From Hawksworthiomyces lignivorus (taxonomy: Eukaryota > Ascomycota > Sordariomycetes > Ophiostomatales > Ophiostomataceae): DNA of 64,000 nucleotides. This document shows, piece after piece, positions 11,662 to 22,231 of this stretch. Each line of letters opens with the position of its first letter. Position 1 is the stretch's first letter. The position numbers were made by a program, and so were the translations under genes. The notes beneath the pieces were generated by a model. It did no database searches and was not told where the DNA came from. It saw only the letters and a list, made by a program, of their open reading frames with translations. Location: positions 1,026,838-1,090,837 of the forward strand of contig NTMA01000008.1 in the NCBI GenBank assembly GCA_002917075.1, read 5' to 3'.

Positions 11662-13077
11662 TTATAGCTTGGCCGGCTTCTCGCTGCTAGCGGCTGCAGC
11701 AGCAGCCGCCGCCGCCTTCTTGGCCGCCCGCGCCGCCTGTGCTGCCGCCAGCACCGGCCCCACCTCTGCCAGCGGCCGCAGCTCGACCTCGCTGGGCGGG
11801 CCTGGGGGCACCTGCCGCAGGAGCACCACGCGTTGCGCGTCGCCGCGCCGCCCGCTGCTGCGCAGCTCTGGCCCCGGCCGGTCCAGCCCCATGACGGTGC
11901 GGCCGTCGGGCGCCGGCAGCCGGCCCAGCACGTAGGGGCTGATGACGCGGTCGGCCCAGGGCACAAAGTCGTCGGCCGGCTCGCCCAGGCTGCCCAGGCT
12001 GCCCAGGCTGCCCAGGCTGCCCAGGCTGCCCAGGCTGCCCAGGCTGCCCAGGCTGCCCAGGCTGCCCAGGCTGCCCTGGTCGCCCCGGAGCAGCGCCGCC
12101 AGCTGCTCGCGCTCGGCCGCATAGCGGGCGCGGCTAGCCGACGGCGTCTCCGCCTCCGCAGCCTGCGCTGGCGCAACTCCCAGGATCGGCGCCAGCAGCG
12201 ACAGGATGTAGTACTGCGGCGGGAACAGGATGACCTCGCCGCGGTGGGCGCGCTGCAGCCAGGCGGCGGCGCTGGCGAACTCGGCCGCCATGACTTCGGT
12301 GAGGTCCGCCGAGGCAGCGGCGGCGGCGCCGTTCGACCCTGCTGCCCCCGCATCTTCTGCTACCACGGCCGTCTCCTCCTCCAGCGGCAGCAGGTACAGG
12401 TACATCTGCGTCGTGTAGCGCCGCGCCAGGTTGGGCGGCGTGATCCACCGCGTGAAGGGGATCAGGTTGTCTGCAGAGTGCGCATTTTTTGGTCAGCCAT
12501 TTGGTCGTGCGCTTCTGCGCGGTGAAAAAACAGCGCCGCGCCGGGAGACCCACCTAGGTCGGCCTGGCCGCCGACGCTGGCCAGCCACGTTTCGAACTGC
12601 TCCTCCTCGTCGGCCACGCGTCGCCGTGCCGGCCGGCTCGCGTCCTCGGAGAGGTGCAGGAGCGCCTTCGCCTTCGCCGTCGCGCCGTCGCGTGGCCGCG
12701 CCAGCAGCACGCCGCTCTCCTCAAATGTTTCGCGCACCGCCGCCAGCCGGTACCCGGGGCCGTCCTCGTGGCGTGCTGGGCTGTCCACTGCGGGAATGTG
12801 CGCGCCCTCGTGGAATGCGCTGAGATTGCCGCCGGGGAATACGTGCGCCGACGAGAACGTCGTGCTCCTCTGCATGCGGTGCAGCAGGAGCACCTCGTTG
12901 GTCGGGGAGAGGACGACGACGCTGCGCACAAGAGACTGTCAGTCGGAACGAGGGAACACAACATTAAAAACAACCAATGCCACCAATGTAGCTGCAAAGG
13001 GACCGTAGCTACCTCGCACTCGGCGCTGGAATGCTGGGCGGCTTGGGCGGGCCGCTGGGCTTCTTAGGGCCGTCCAT
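11662..13077 (-). CDS. NUDT19-like Nudix hydrolase with C-terminal AKL
   Basis: Exons 13077-13013, 12921-12554 and 12470-11662 give 413 residues; the joins restore PSA-SVVVLSPTNEVLLLHR and GGQADL-DNLIPFTRWITPP. FPGG (50-53) is followed by an insertion and then RLAAVRETFEESG (80-92): a Nudix box split as in the NUDT19/RP2 branch, with R85, E86, E89 and E90 in place. Known relatives hydrolyse CoA and acyl-CoA diphosphates, often in peroxisomes. The last three residues, AKL, fit the PTS1 peroxisomal signal. An in-frame ATG at 13434 would add 119 Arg-rich, acid-poor residues (including SRPFFTTSRAPRRLRS) that resemble a mitochondrial presequence, so the start is uncertain. Positions 11983-12072 encode ten Ser-Leu-Gly units from a perfect 9-bp repeat. 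The C-terminus before AKL is Ala-rich. Confidence 0.88.
11983..12072 (-). repeat. Perfect 9-bp coding minisatellite (10 copies, SLG repeat)
   Basis: Ten perfect copies of gcccaggct (plus strand) lie in frame inside the Nudix gene and encode ten Ser-Leu-Gly units. The repeats match base for base, while the neighbouring codons vary, so the array is probably young or kept uniform by slippage. Every gain or loss of a unit keeps the reading frame. Confidence 0.97.
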
Positions 13078-14420
13078 GGCGTCGGTGGTCCGCTGCGCGG
13101 TCGTCGTATGAAATGCCTCCCTGTTTGTAGACGGTAGGGTAATCTTCGCTTGTCCCCGAGCGCTTCGTAGACGTCTAGGCGCTCTGCTAGTAGTGAAGAA
13201 TGGCCGGCTGTGTATTATTACGACAGGAAAAGAAGCACTTGGAAGTTGCGCGGTGAGATGTGGATGAGCAGCAGCAGCGGTGTGGACCAGAGCAATTGGC
13301 CGCTGATGAAGCAAAGCCTTCTCCGTAAGCCGAGGCAAGACGTGGGGGAGGGAGAGGCCGTGCATTATCTGCTGCGGCTCGAGGTGCATGCGGATCGAGG
13401 GGGAGGGAGGAGAGGAGCGGAGAAGGAGACGCATCCGGTAGCTACGGGCGTCCGATAGCAGAAGCTCTTGAGGCGCCGCAGCCAGTGACAATTGCGGTGC
13501 GCCACACCAACGCCTAGCCTGTAATGTAGGTAGTTGGCCGTAGGAAAAGGCGAGCGGAGAAGGGTTCCTGGCCAGTTTGTTGCCGCCCAGCCGATGCCGA
13601 GGTCTCACAGGCTAGCTTCGATGTGCTCTCTTTGCGGGGCAGAGAGAATAAAGCTACGCAGTGCTCTGTACGAGCACTCCGTAGCCTGTACACCTACAAC
13701 AGTTAACAGCCCCGTCCTACAGCCGTGCCATAGCGCCGTATTAGCGGTGCTGGGTTATGTAATCGCTAAAGTTTCCCTAATTGGAATAAACCCGACCTGG
13801 CGGATCCAGAGGCTGCTAACTCCTAGCACTGCGCTTACTCAGGGCCAAATCGACCGCATCTTCAAATCTGATGTTCCAAATTTCGTCGCGGAGTCGATGT
13901 CGACGGCACTAATCGTCATGACGAAAATCAGATTGCTACCCTGCGGAGACAGATTTGTGATACAATTCGCTTTGCTACTGGCATTCGGGGATGTGGCACC
14001 TCACCGGAATACCACCAGTCTTGTTGAACAATCCGACCAGTCAGGTAATCTCCAGCCAAGTAGCCTTCTGACCTGGCCAATATTCCTCCGTCTTACAGCA
14101 AATGAGCTGTCAACACAGCTACAAAGCTACCAAAGTTATCACATAAACGCCACATCAAGCGCGTGTTTGCACACATGGAACTACCTTGATCGATGAGTCA
14201 CTGACCGCGTATGACGTGCTCGTGCATGTAGAAGGGACCGTATTTTGCAACAGTTACTCAATTACATATTAATATCTTGAAGGTTTAGGCTGTCTCTCCA
14301 TACTTCTCAAGTGCTCTGGGGGACGGTCTGTGGAACATCGGTTCCCCATATAACTGTCTCCTCCATCCCTCCCCTGCATCTGTAGGCAACGGCAGCAGCC
14401 GCCGTTTGCTTCTACTTCAA
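13078..14420. other. Intergenic, Nudix upstream region to PTR2 3' end
   Basis: Positions 13078-13434 can encode the optional N-terminal extension of the Nudix protein. Beyond that, the only sizeable frame is an ATG-started 200-codon frame at 13594-14196 (plus). It has no recognisable motif and no supporting exon structure, so I do not call it a gene. Confidence 0.45.
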
Positions 14421-16540
14421 TTATGTGCGTGAGTAAGCTGGTAACGGCTCTTCCGCTACGGTACTGGTCGATGTGGCAGCTACGTCCTGCTCCAGGATGT
14501 AGATCTCGTTGTCGATGTGGTGGTGGCGGTAGTAGAAGATAATTGTCTGCACAAAAAGCGCAATGGCCGGAGCAGCCCAGACCCACTAACAAGGAAAAGC
14601 AACGGTCAGCACGATTTAAGTTGCACGGACGGGGGAGACAACACTGCAGAGAGGAGGGGAACTGGGGCAGGAGAGAGGATGGCGGCGACACAGCAAAGAA
14701 GAAAACGTACGATCAGGTGCGGGTCGACGATGACCGGGATGAGGATCTCGCCGAGGGCGCTCGACAGCGCGTTGGTGAAGAGGAAGAGGGCCATGACGAC
14801 GGACTTGAGGTGGGGCGGGGCGCGCACGTAGGCCAGCTCGTACGCGGTCACGTTGCAGAACAGCTCGGAGATGGCGCCCAGCCCGACGTTGGGCACCTGC
14901 CACCAGATGGACAGCGGCGAGATGCCGTCGCAGGTGCTGGCCTGGTAGCCGCAGGGGCTGGTCTCGTACACCTTCCACTGCACAATGGCGCCGATGACGC
15001 TGGAGAGCGAGGCCAGCAGGAAGCCCACCGTCATGCGCTTGATGGGGCCAAAGTGGATGCGGTAGTGGCCCAGCAGCGGGTACAGCCCGTACGTCAGGAG
15101 CGGGGTCACGCCGATGATGATGATGGGGTTGAGGTTGGTCAGCAGGTCGTTGGGCGCGCCGTTGGACGTCATGGCCGCCGCCTGGTTGTTGCTGACGGCG
15201 CCGATGCCGCCGTCGTTGAGGTTGTACAGCGGGAAGTACAGGAACACCACCGTCGCCGCCAGCGTGCGCCTGACGTCCTGCACCGCGCGCTCCGTCCACG
15301 ACACCTCGATGCCGCGCGCCGCCAGCGCCGCCGGCGTCGCCGCCTCCCAAAAGTCTTTGCGCCAGAAGGCGCCCTTGCTGTGCCAGATCGCCGTCCAGGC
15401 GATCTTGATAAAGTTGACCAGATCCGAGCTGCCCGACGGCGGCTTGCGCACCAGCTTCTTGTAGATGAGCAGCAGCAGGACCGGCAGCAGGAAGTACACA
15501 ATGCCCGGCAGCAGGAACGACAGCCAGAAGCCCACGTACTTCTCCGTGTACGTCGTCGCCAGCGCGAAGAAGGCACCGATGTTGATCATGGCGTAAAAGA
15601 TGAGCAGGATGCGCTGGATCGTGATTTCCGGGTCTACAATCTCCCGCTCGCCCGACGGCAGCGTGCGCACGTACGCCTTCTGGTGCCGGTACTGGTCGAT
15701 CACGGTTGGCGCCACGTTGGGCTTGAAGATGCCGGCGCCCACCGCCAGCAAGATGAGCGAGATGACAAACGGCGCCAAACCGTTACCTGCCCTGAGCACC
15801 GATGGCGCTGCGCCGCCGATCATGATGATGTGCGCCACACCGCCGATGATCACACCGAGCATGATAGTCTTGAAGCGGCCAAGGTGGACATCGGCAATGT
15901 AGGCGCCGAGAATGGGAAAGACGTACGCCAAGAATGTAAACAGCAGGCTGAAGGCCGTCGCCACCTGCAGTCCCTTGTCCCTATGAAGATGACTTGTCAG
16001 CATTCTCTGCTGCCACTCTATTTCTTTTTCTATTTTCCTCATCTAGCACTTACAACGCTCCTGCGTGGCCATTCACGTCGCCTTTAGCAACGGCACCACT
16101 GCCGGGGCCTCCCTTTGGGAGAGGGAACTCCAGGAAGTTGTTGAAGACGGTGCTGGCGCCGAAATAGGAGGCGCGCTCAGCTAGTTCGGCCACGCACAGC
16201 ACATACGACACTATGGGAATGCTGCCGGTGACGTGACGCAGCGTGTGCATCTCCTCATCCGTAGGTTCCGGGTACTCCTCGTCGTTACGGATCAGGTCGG
16301 TGGACGTTCTTCCAACACCAGCATCAGGGCCTTGCGTCCGCTTCTCAATGTCCACCTCTGCCGCACCAATCTCCTCCGACTCGGCCGGCATGATACCAGA
16401 GAACGCCTGGGCGGTGCCAACCGACTTGGCTGGCCCTTCGGCGACGGCCTCGACGGTAGCGTCTGTGCCTTCGCATTAGAACCGGACGCGTAGAAGGGGC
16501 GAGAGCTGAATGGTAGCAGTCGAAGGATTTACTTACCCAT
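14421..16540 (-). CDS. ptr2: POT/PTR2-family proton-coupled peptide transporter
   Basis: Four exons, 16540-16537, 16468-16054, 15980-14711 and 14585-14421, give 617 residues. The first coding exon is only ATGG: the ATG sits directly against a GTAAGT donor, and the second exon reads on in phase as TDATVEAVAEGPAKSVG. This start is preferred because an in-frame TAA lies just upstream in the intron; the next Met is at 16391. Joins restore GHAGAL-DKGLQVATAF and VDPHLI-WVWAAPAI. Motifs typical of PTR2 include ELAERASYFG, IGGVAHIIMIGGAAP, GAGIFKPNVAPTVIDQY, LIFYAMINIGAFFALATTY and WQVPNVGLGAISELFCNVTA. The protein has about 12 hydrophobic segments and should import di- and tripeptides with protons at the plasma membrane. 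Orthologues respond to nitrogen supply, but I did not confirm specific regulator sites. Confidence 0.95.
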
Positions 16541-19434
16541 CTTAGGATTACGATCACTGTTGTCTTTTAGGATGCCGTCAATCCTTCAGAGAGAAAAATA
16601 AAAGAAGTCTTTTACTTCCTCTCCCTCTCACAATCCTGTTTGCTTGTTTATAAAATTTCAGACACGTATGGGACAGTGGTTTCTTATTTATCCAGACGCC
16701 GGGATGGAGCTCTGACTTCCTAGCTATCTTTGTCTCTTTTCCCTCCTTCCCCTTCTCTCCAACCGGCTGGGAAGGTTTAATTTATGTGCCACTCACCCTT
16801 CCCCCGTACAGAAACATGCATGGGCAGCAGACCACATTGCTACGCCGCAAATCATTACCTGGGAAATAGAGTGATAGACGAGGAGGGGGGTATTGGCTGC
16901 ATATGGCGACTGCTTCCACCCTCTTCTCCCGCGCTTCCAACGCAGAGGCACGCACGCGCTACACATATCATGGCTCTTTTTACCTATCTGAACTGTTGGC
17001 TTTTCTGCCTCATCTCGGAGGTTTGAGGGTTGTATGTACCCGCGAGGGAGAGCTCGCGACAGGATGCTTGCTTACGACATTTTTAGAATTTTGCACGCGA
17101 GCGCCCCAGAGCCGGCTATGCTCCACGACAACACCAGCTGAGAGACAATAGATGACCTCTTGCTTCTTGTGAGGGAGTTACCGAGTGGCATATTCGACAG
17201 GCAAGCCGAGAAGAGAGAACAAGCATGAGGGCATTTAAAGAGATCAGAAAAAGATAAATTCCCGACCATCGAGGATAGTTGAGGTCGTGAAAGAGAAAAA
17301 TACAGTGAAAGATAAAAGAAACTGGGACTGAACGGGGGGGCAACGAGTCTTGGCTCTGGGTAGGGATACCCGCTTCGCTGTTAGCCCCCAGATTGCGAAG
17401 AGAGCGACAACTTAAGACCCATGGGTGAGGATAAACAAGCGCAGGTAAGTAGGCGCCAAGTTGGAGCAGAAAGGGGGCACCAAAAAAACCCCCAAAGGCG
17501 ACAACAACGCTGTGCTCAGACAGCAAATGTGAGAATTAAATATGTGCGCAGATGAGAGTTTCTTAAATTGAGAGAGGCCAAAAGAGATGCATTTCCTCTT
17601 TTGTCGTTAAGAAAGAACAGACACGTGTCTCAGGGACGCACAATTGTTTTGGAAAGGGTAGAGAAGCGAAACCCAACAACGATGCTTTGCGACCAACGAG
17701 AAACCACCCACCACTTGAGAAGAAATGATAGCCACAGTAGAACCCTGGTTGTCTTCATCTGCAATCTGCATCGATGCCGCAACACGATATAGAGAGCCAA
17801 GACCGGAACCTGACCTGTGGCTAAACGGGCTTGGAAGCCTACCTTCTTCTCCCAAATTAGGAGAGTCGTAAGCTTGGCCCTCCTGCGGACAGGAACGGCT
17901 CCAAGCGAGCCATGGCCTCGCCGCAATCCGATCTATGTCAACAGGATATCTTGAAATCGAAACCAGAGGCATTGTATACTTAGTGTTCTTGGCATTTGCG
18001 GAGGTTACATGGTAAATGCCAAGAGAAGCAATGATAAGACCCGCTTGGAAAAGTTACGGAGATGACGCCCAGTTCCTATTAGACTAACCAGCGGGCTCTG
18101 TAGACGTACAAATTGCAACGACATATGAAGCACTCTACGGGATAACGTCTGATGCTCAGCTTGCCTTTGTCTTCTCTCCATTTCTTTTTTGACTTCAAGC
18201 CTTGCCCACCTTCCTCTTTCTGCTATGGCGGGATCCGTTGTCAATATTTTGTCTTGTGCTCGTCTTTCTATTCCCTGGTCGCTATTGGTGAATAAAGGTC
18301 GTTGGCCCTGGCCCTGGCGACAAAACTTGGCTCTCGGGATCTGCAACTCTCTTTATTCCAACGGCAGCTTACACGCTTTTGGCCTGGCCTAATTGCGGCG
18401 AGCTGCAACTCTTGCAGAGGCGAGAACTCAACCATTCCTCCTTTTGCTAAAAATGCCATAGTTTCCTATTAGCCTGTATTCACAGGGCTCATTTGGAGAG
18501 CTCTCACTGGAGGACGCAACAGCTAATACAGTCAGAAGATGCAAATATTAATTGCTTTACGAGCATGGAAGCAACAACTCAACCTCTTTGCTGCCCTCCC
18601 CCCCCTGGCCTTCTCATTCCGCTCCAAACATGGCGCCCCGCTATGCCGCAATCTTTCTCCGCAATGGCTGCATGTTGAGCAGTGGTCTCAGGCACCTATC
18701 AACAATATTGAGAGAAAAATGAAATAGAAATAAAAGAAAACAACCAAGACTAAAATAAAAAGCTTGGCGAGGCATTGGCTAAATGCTACACTGTAAAACT
18801 GATAACAACGCTTCAACTGAATCGCTTGTGGCACAGGGTGGAGCAACACTTTTAATCACCCACTGTCTCCCTGTGCTTTCGAATGAAAGACCGCATTCAG
18901 AAGAGCAAAAGATGCACGTTGTTTGAACCTGGCAGGCAAGGAGCTATGACATCAGAAGGACTTGCATGAAGTGGCCGCAACAGGCGGCCACCACAATGAA
19001 CGTAGATGGGGTAGCAGTGAGGCAGAACTGACATGTTTGAGAAAGCTCCAGGGCCATGGGAAAGACGCCGCCATTGCCAATTCAGTGGACAAGACGCAGC
19101 GCGCGAGAACTACCTTCTTGCACGAGTATTAGACGTACCGCTTGTTATTCTTTTGTGGGGTTTCACCTGCTTGCATGCTGGTGCATCGTTATTTTACTGA
19201 GGAGTTCATACCCCTCGAATTGTAATGGCATACACGCCATTATGAAATACAAAAAGCGACTTGGCACAGCAAAAAAAAAAAAAAAAAGTTGCATATTAGG
19301 TCTTACTTCTGTTTTGACCCATGCTAGACCCAGAACATGCGTGGCACATCCCTTAATAGTTTAGCTACATATAGTTCTAAGAAGAAGGTTGGTGGTCGGC
19401 GCCTCAGTTCCTGTTGAAGCTTGCCATGATAACG
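16541..19434. other. Intergenic: PTR2 upstream region
   Basis: About 2.9 kb lies between the divergent PTR2 start and the 3' end of the broken aldo/keto reductase. Short frames in all phases show no motif. A pyrimidine-rich run on the minus strand, 16575-16620, fits a PTR2 leader. A 17-A run sits near 19270. I see nothing else of note. Confidence 0.45.
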
Positions 19435-20709
19435 CTAGGCAGCGCCATACTCCTTCTTGATCATGATAGAACGTGGCGCGGGTACGTAGTCAAAGTGGGC
19501 GGCCATACCAAGAACACCGGTGTCCTGGTAGTGGGGCTCCTCGCTGGGTCGCGCAAAGGCAGACCGCAGAAGGTCGTGGGAAAAGCCAAAGTCAAACGGC
19601 ACGGCGCTGTCGATCTCCCGGATGTCGTCGTCTGTCAGCTCCAGAGCGAGCGCCTCGATGTTGCTCTGGAGATGCGTCGTCGTGCGCCCGCCGACGATGG
19701 GGAATACGTAGGGAGCCTTGTGCATGACGTAGGCCAGGGCGACGCTGGTGATGATGGTGCCCTTGCGGTCGGCCACAGCCTCCAGGGCTTTACTCGTGGC
19801 GATCTGCGCCGGGGTGGCGGGGAGCTGCCGGCCTTCCTTCTGCTCCATCTGGGCCTTGCGCTGGGTGTCCGTCTTGAAAGGGCCGCCGCCGAGGGTGGCC
19901 CATGGCATAATACCCATGCCCTAGCTGTGGGCCATGGGGATGATGTCTCGCTCGAGCTCGCGCTCGGCTGCAGACCAGCGCCCCTGGTAGACACAGAAAG
20001 GGCGGAGGCCGTGGTTGCGGGCATATTCGTTGGCCTGGATCTTGTCGCTGGTGTGGAGGCGGTAGTCTGTCGCGTACTTAGTGGAGATCACTGATCAAAA
20101 ACGAGGACAAGAGGTCAGCATTGGGGCAATAAGAAGCACGCAGGTCCGCAATAACAGCCCAAAAGCACTTCGTGTAAGTCTCAATTTCACTTACCCATCT
20201 GATCACGGTTGTCACGCTTCTTCATCCACTCGCCAATCCAGGTTTCAGACTCCTCTAGTTTGGTCTCTTAATAAAACATATTCGAAAAATTATTGCATGG
20301 CGGGCTTCTTTTCAACCGTACCATTTTGATAATTGTTTGCAGTGTCAATGGAGTTACCGCCCTGCTCTAATGTCAGTGCACCCAATCCGTAAATCGGCCC
20401 TCCTGGCCGCACATCTTCACGTGTCAGCGATCACATTTTCATAGAAGAAGTCGAGCATCTTCTCACTTTGCTTTTGGTCGCAAGCACCCATGAAGCCTTT
20501 CCTGCAGAGATGGCATAAGAGAAAAAAAACAGCCGACAAGAAAAACACAGGAAGCCATGCTTCTTGCAAGAAACTTACCAGGCATCGCCGAAATTCATTG
20601 ATCCTAAGCATAGTGGGCTAACGCGCACGCCCGCAGTGGGTGAAAGCAGTCGGTAGCGGCCAAGGAGAGATGGCGGAGGAGGGGCGGGAGCGAAGAGTGA
20701 CACGGACAT
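19435..20709 (-). pseudogene. Aldo/keto reductase pseudogene (norsolorinic-acid-reductase-like / AAD family)
   Basis: The start ATG at 20709 opens [20 protein letters not shown]. Splicing at GTAAGT (donor about 20577), GTGATC and GTACGG restores [41 protein letters not shown] and ETKLEESETWIGEWMKKRD; the last intron joins RDQM to [11 protein letters not shown]. The reading then jumps from TDYR to [14 protein letters not shown]. Roughly 60-80 residues that family members carry between these points are missing, including the strand with the catalytic His. An in-frame TAG follows at 19923-19921 (...IPMAHS-stop-GMGIMPWATLGGG), and the downstream frame stays open to a normal C-terminus at 19435. 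The Asp, Tyr and Lys of the catalytic tetrad survive in the N-terminal half. Two independent lesions make this a pseudogene, fairly recent because all splice sites are intact. Confidence 0.88.
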
Positions 20710-22231
20710 GTTGATGGAAACTGGCAACTATGGCGTGAATTGATATCGGTGGAAGCGTCAGAGGAAAGGCAACTCAAAAAACAAATCGACAACAACAAGA
20801 CGAGAGAAAGAAGCGGGAGACAAACAAGACTATCGTGAGAGTTTCTTATATATCCAGTAGTGAACACGACGAAACGAACACGAGTCCTTCATGCAGCTAG
20901 CTAGCTAGCTGAGTATTCAATTGTCTGTCATCCTTCTTCTTTTGATGAACTGTTTCCGTAATTACTGTCTCCCCTAGCTGCTGCATGCTTCAATATGCAG
21001 CCTTCATGACCAGGCTCTGACAAAAACTGGAAGGTAGCTTCTTCGGTGGCCAGTTTCGCGCATAGAACCAGGCAGCACAGTGGGCGGGCATGAGCATCCG
21101 TAGCGCCAAGGGCGCTTGCTGACGCCATATGACAGTTTACGAGTAATGTGGCCTTTCAATACTTCCAGCATTGGCTAACCAACGCATCCTTTTCCTCAGA
21201 GCTCTTCTGGCCCGCCAAGCTTTTAGGATAGATACTGCAGGCTCATGCTCCACGCCATGCCGTGTAGATAAAGGCTGTTCCGTACGAGTAGCAAACTCCA
21301 GGTTGCATATCTCCTAATTCCGTATGTTGAACGCACTGGGCTGAGCCGATCGGAAGCCTCCTGAGCTAAGATGGTGTAAATCTCTGCCATGCCGGACGGA
21401 CGATTACTACTTCGGATGATAGCTACTTCGGACCAACTCGGGGCAAAATGGCACCGCTCCGACAATTACATCATTGTCCGATGTTGTGTTCGGTACGTCA
21501 AGGTACTCATTCCGGATAGTAAATTTGAGGTTTCCCTTTATATACGTAGTAGAGAATGTCTCACAGATCAAAGCAATTGCATGCGATTCTTCTAGAGTGA
21601 AAGTTGTACGCAATGAAAAGGTCATTGTGATGTAACAGAATAAAGAAGCAACAGAGAGAGAGAAAAAGAGAAACTATGCAATTAGAGCTTTTTGCAACAC
21701 CTGGGACAACGGAATGTTCTCTTTATTGTTTTGCTTTCTTCACATGTCTGCCAAGCTTTTATTTGAAAATCACTCCACAAGTCTGTTGGGTCCCTTCGCG
21801 CTGGCGTCATGGAGAACAGATCGATTTCAGAGATCATCTGGAGCTCATGAAAGTAGCGAATCGCGCCGCTGAAAACCCTCCGAATCCCTGGCGCTGGCGT
21901 TCCCGCTTCAACTAAAGCAAGGGCACCTAGCGTAGGGTATTCACCGTATCTTATACAGCGCAACCACCTGAGAAATCTACCTGAGATGAGTGTGTGGAGT
22001 ATGGTCCTATTATCGTGGATCACATGGCAAGGCAGTAATATGCTTGAAAAGATCTGCATACAATAACGAAACGGTCTACAAAACAATAGCGCAAAATGCA
22101 ATTGAACAAATCTATCCGCAGCGGACATAGACGCTAAGCACGTCTGTGCCGGGTTTTTCTTGGTCCCAAACAAGAAAAAAAAAGAATTTCATCTCTTCCC
22201 CTCCCCCCCACTCTTCTCTTTGCCTCGCGCC
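20710..22231. other. Intergenic between AKR pseudogene and malic enzyme
   Basis: AT-richer DNA without a recognisable gene. It has a small (AGCT)n run at about 20892-20910. The frames on either strand around 21400-22170 show no family motif. Confidence 0.45.

Noticed and set aside
13594..14196. ATG-started 200-codon frame on the plus strand between Nudix and PTR2
   Set aside because: No recognisable domain, no codon bias like the neighbours and no exon structure; probably chance.
14543..16087. Open frame of 514 codons on the plus strand
   Set aside because: Exactly antisense to the PTR2 exons; its composition (His/Arg/Asp-rich) is the mirror of GC-biased codon use. No motif.
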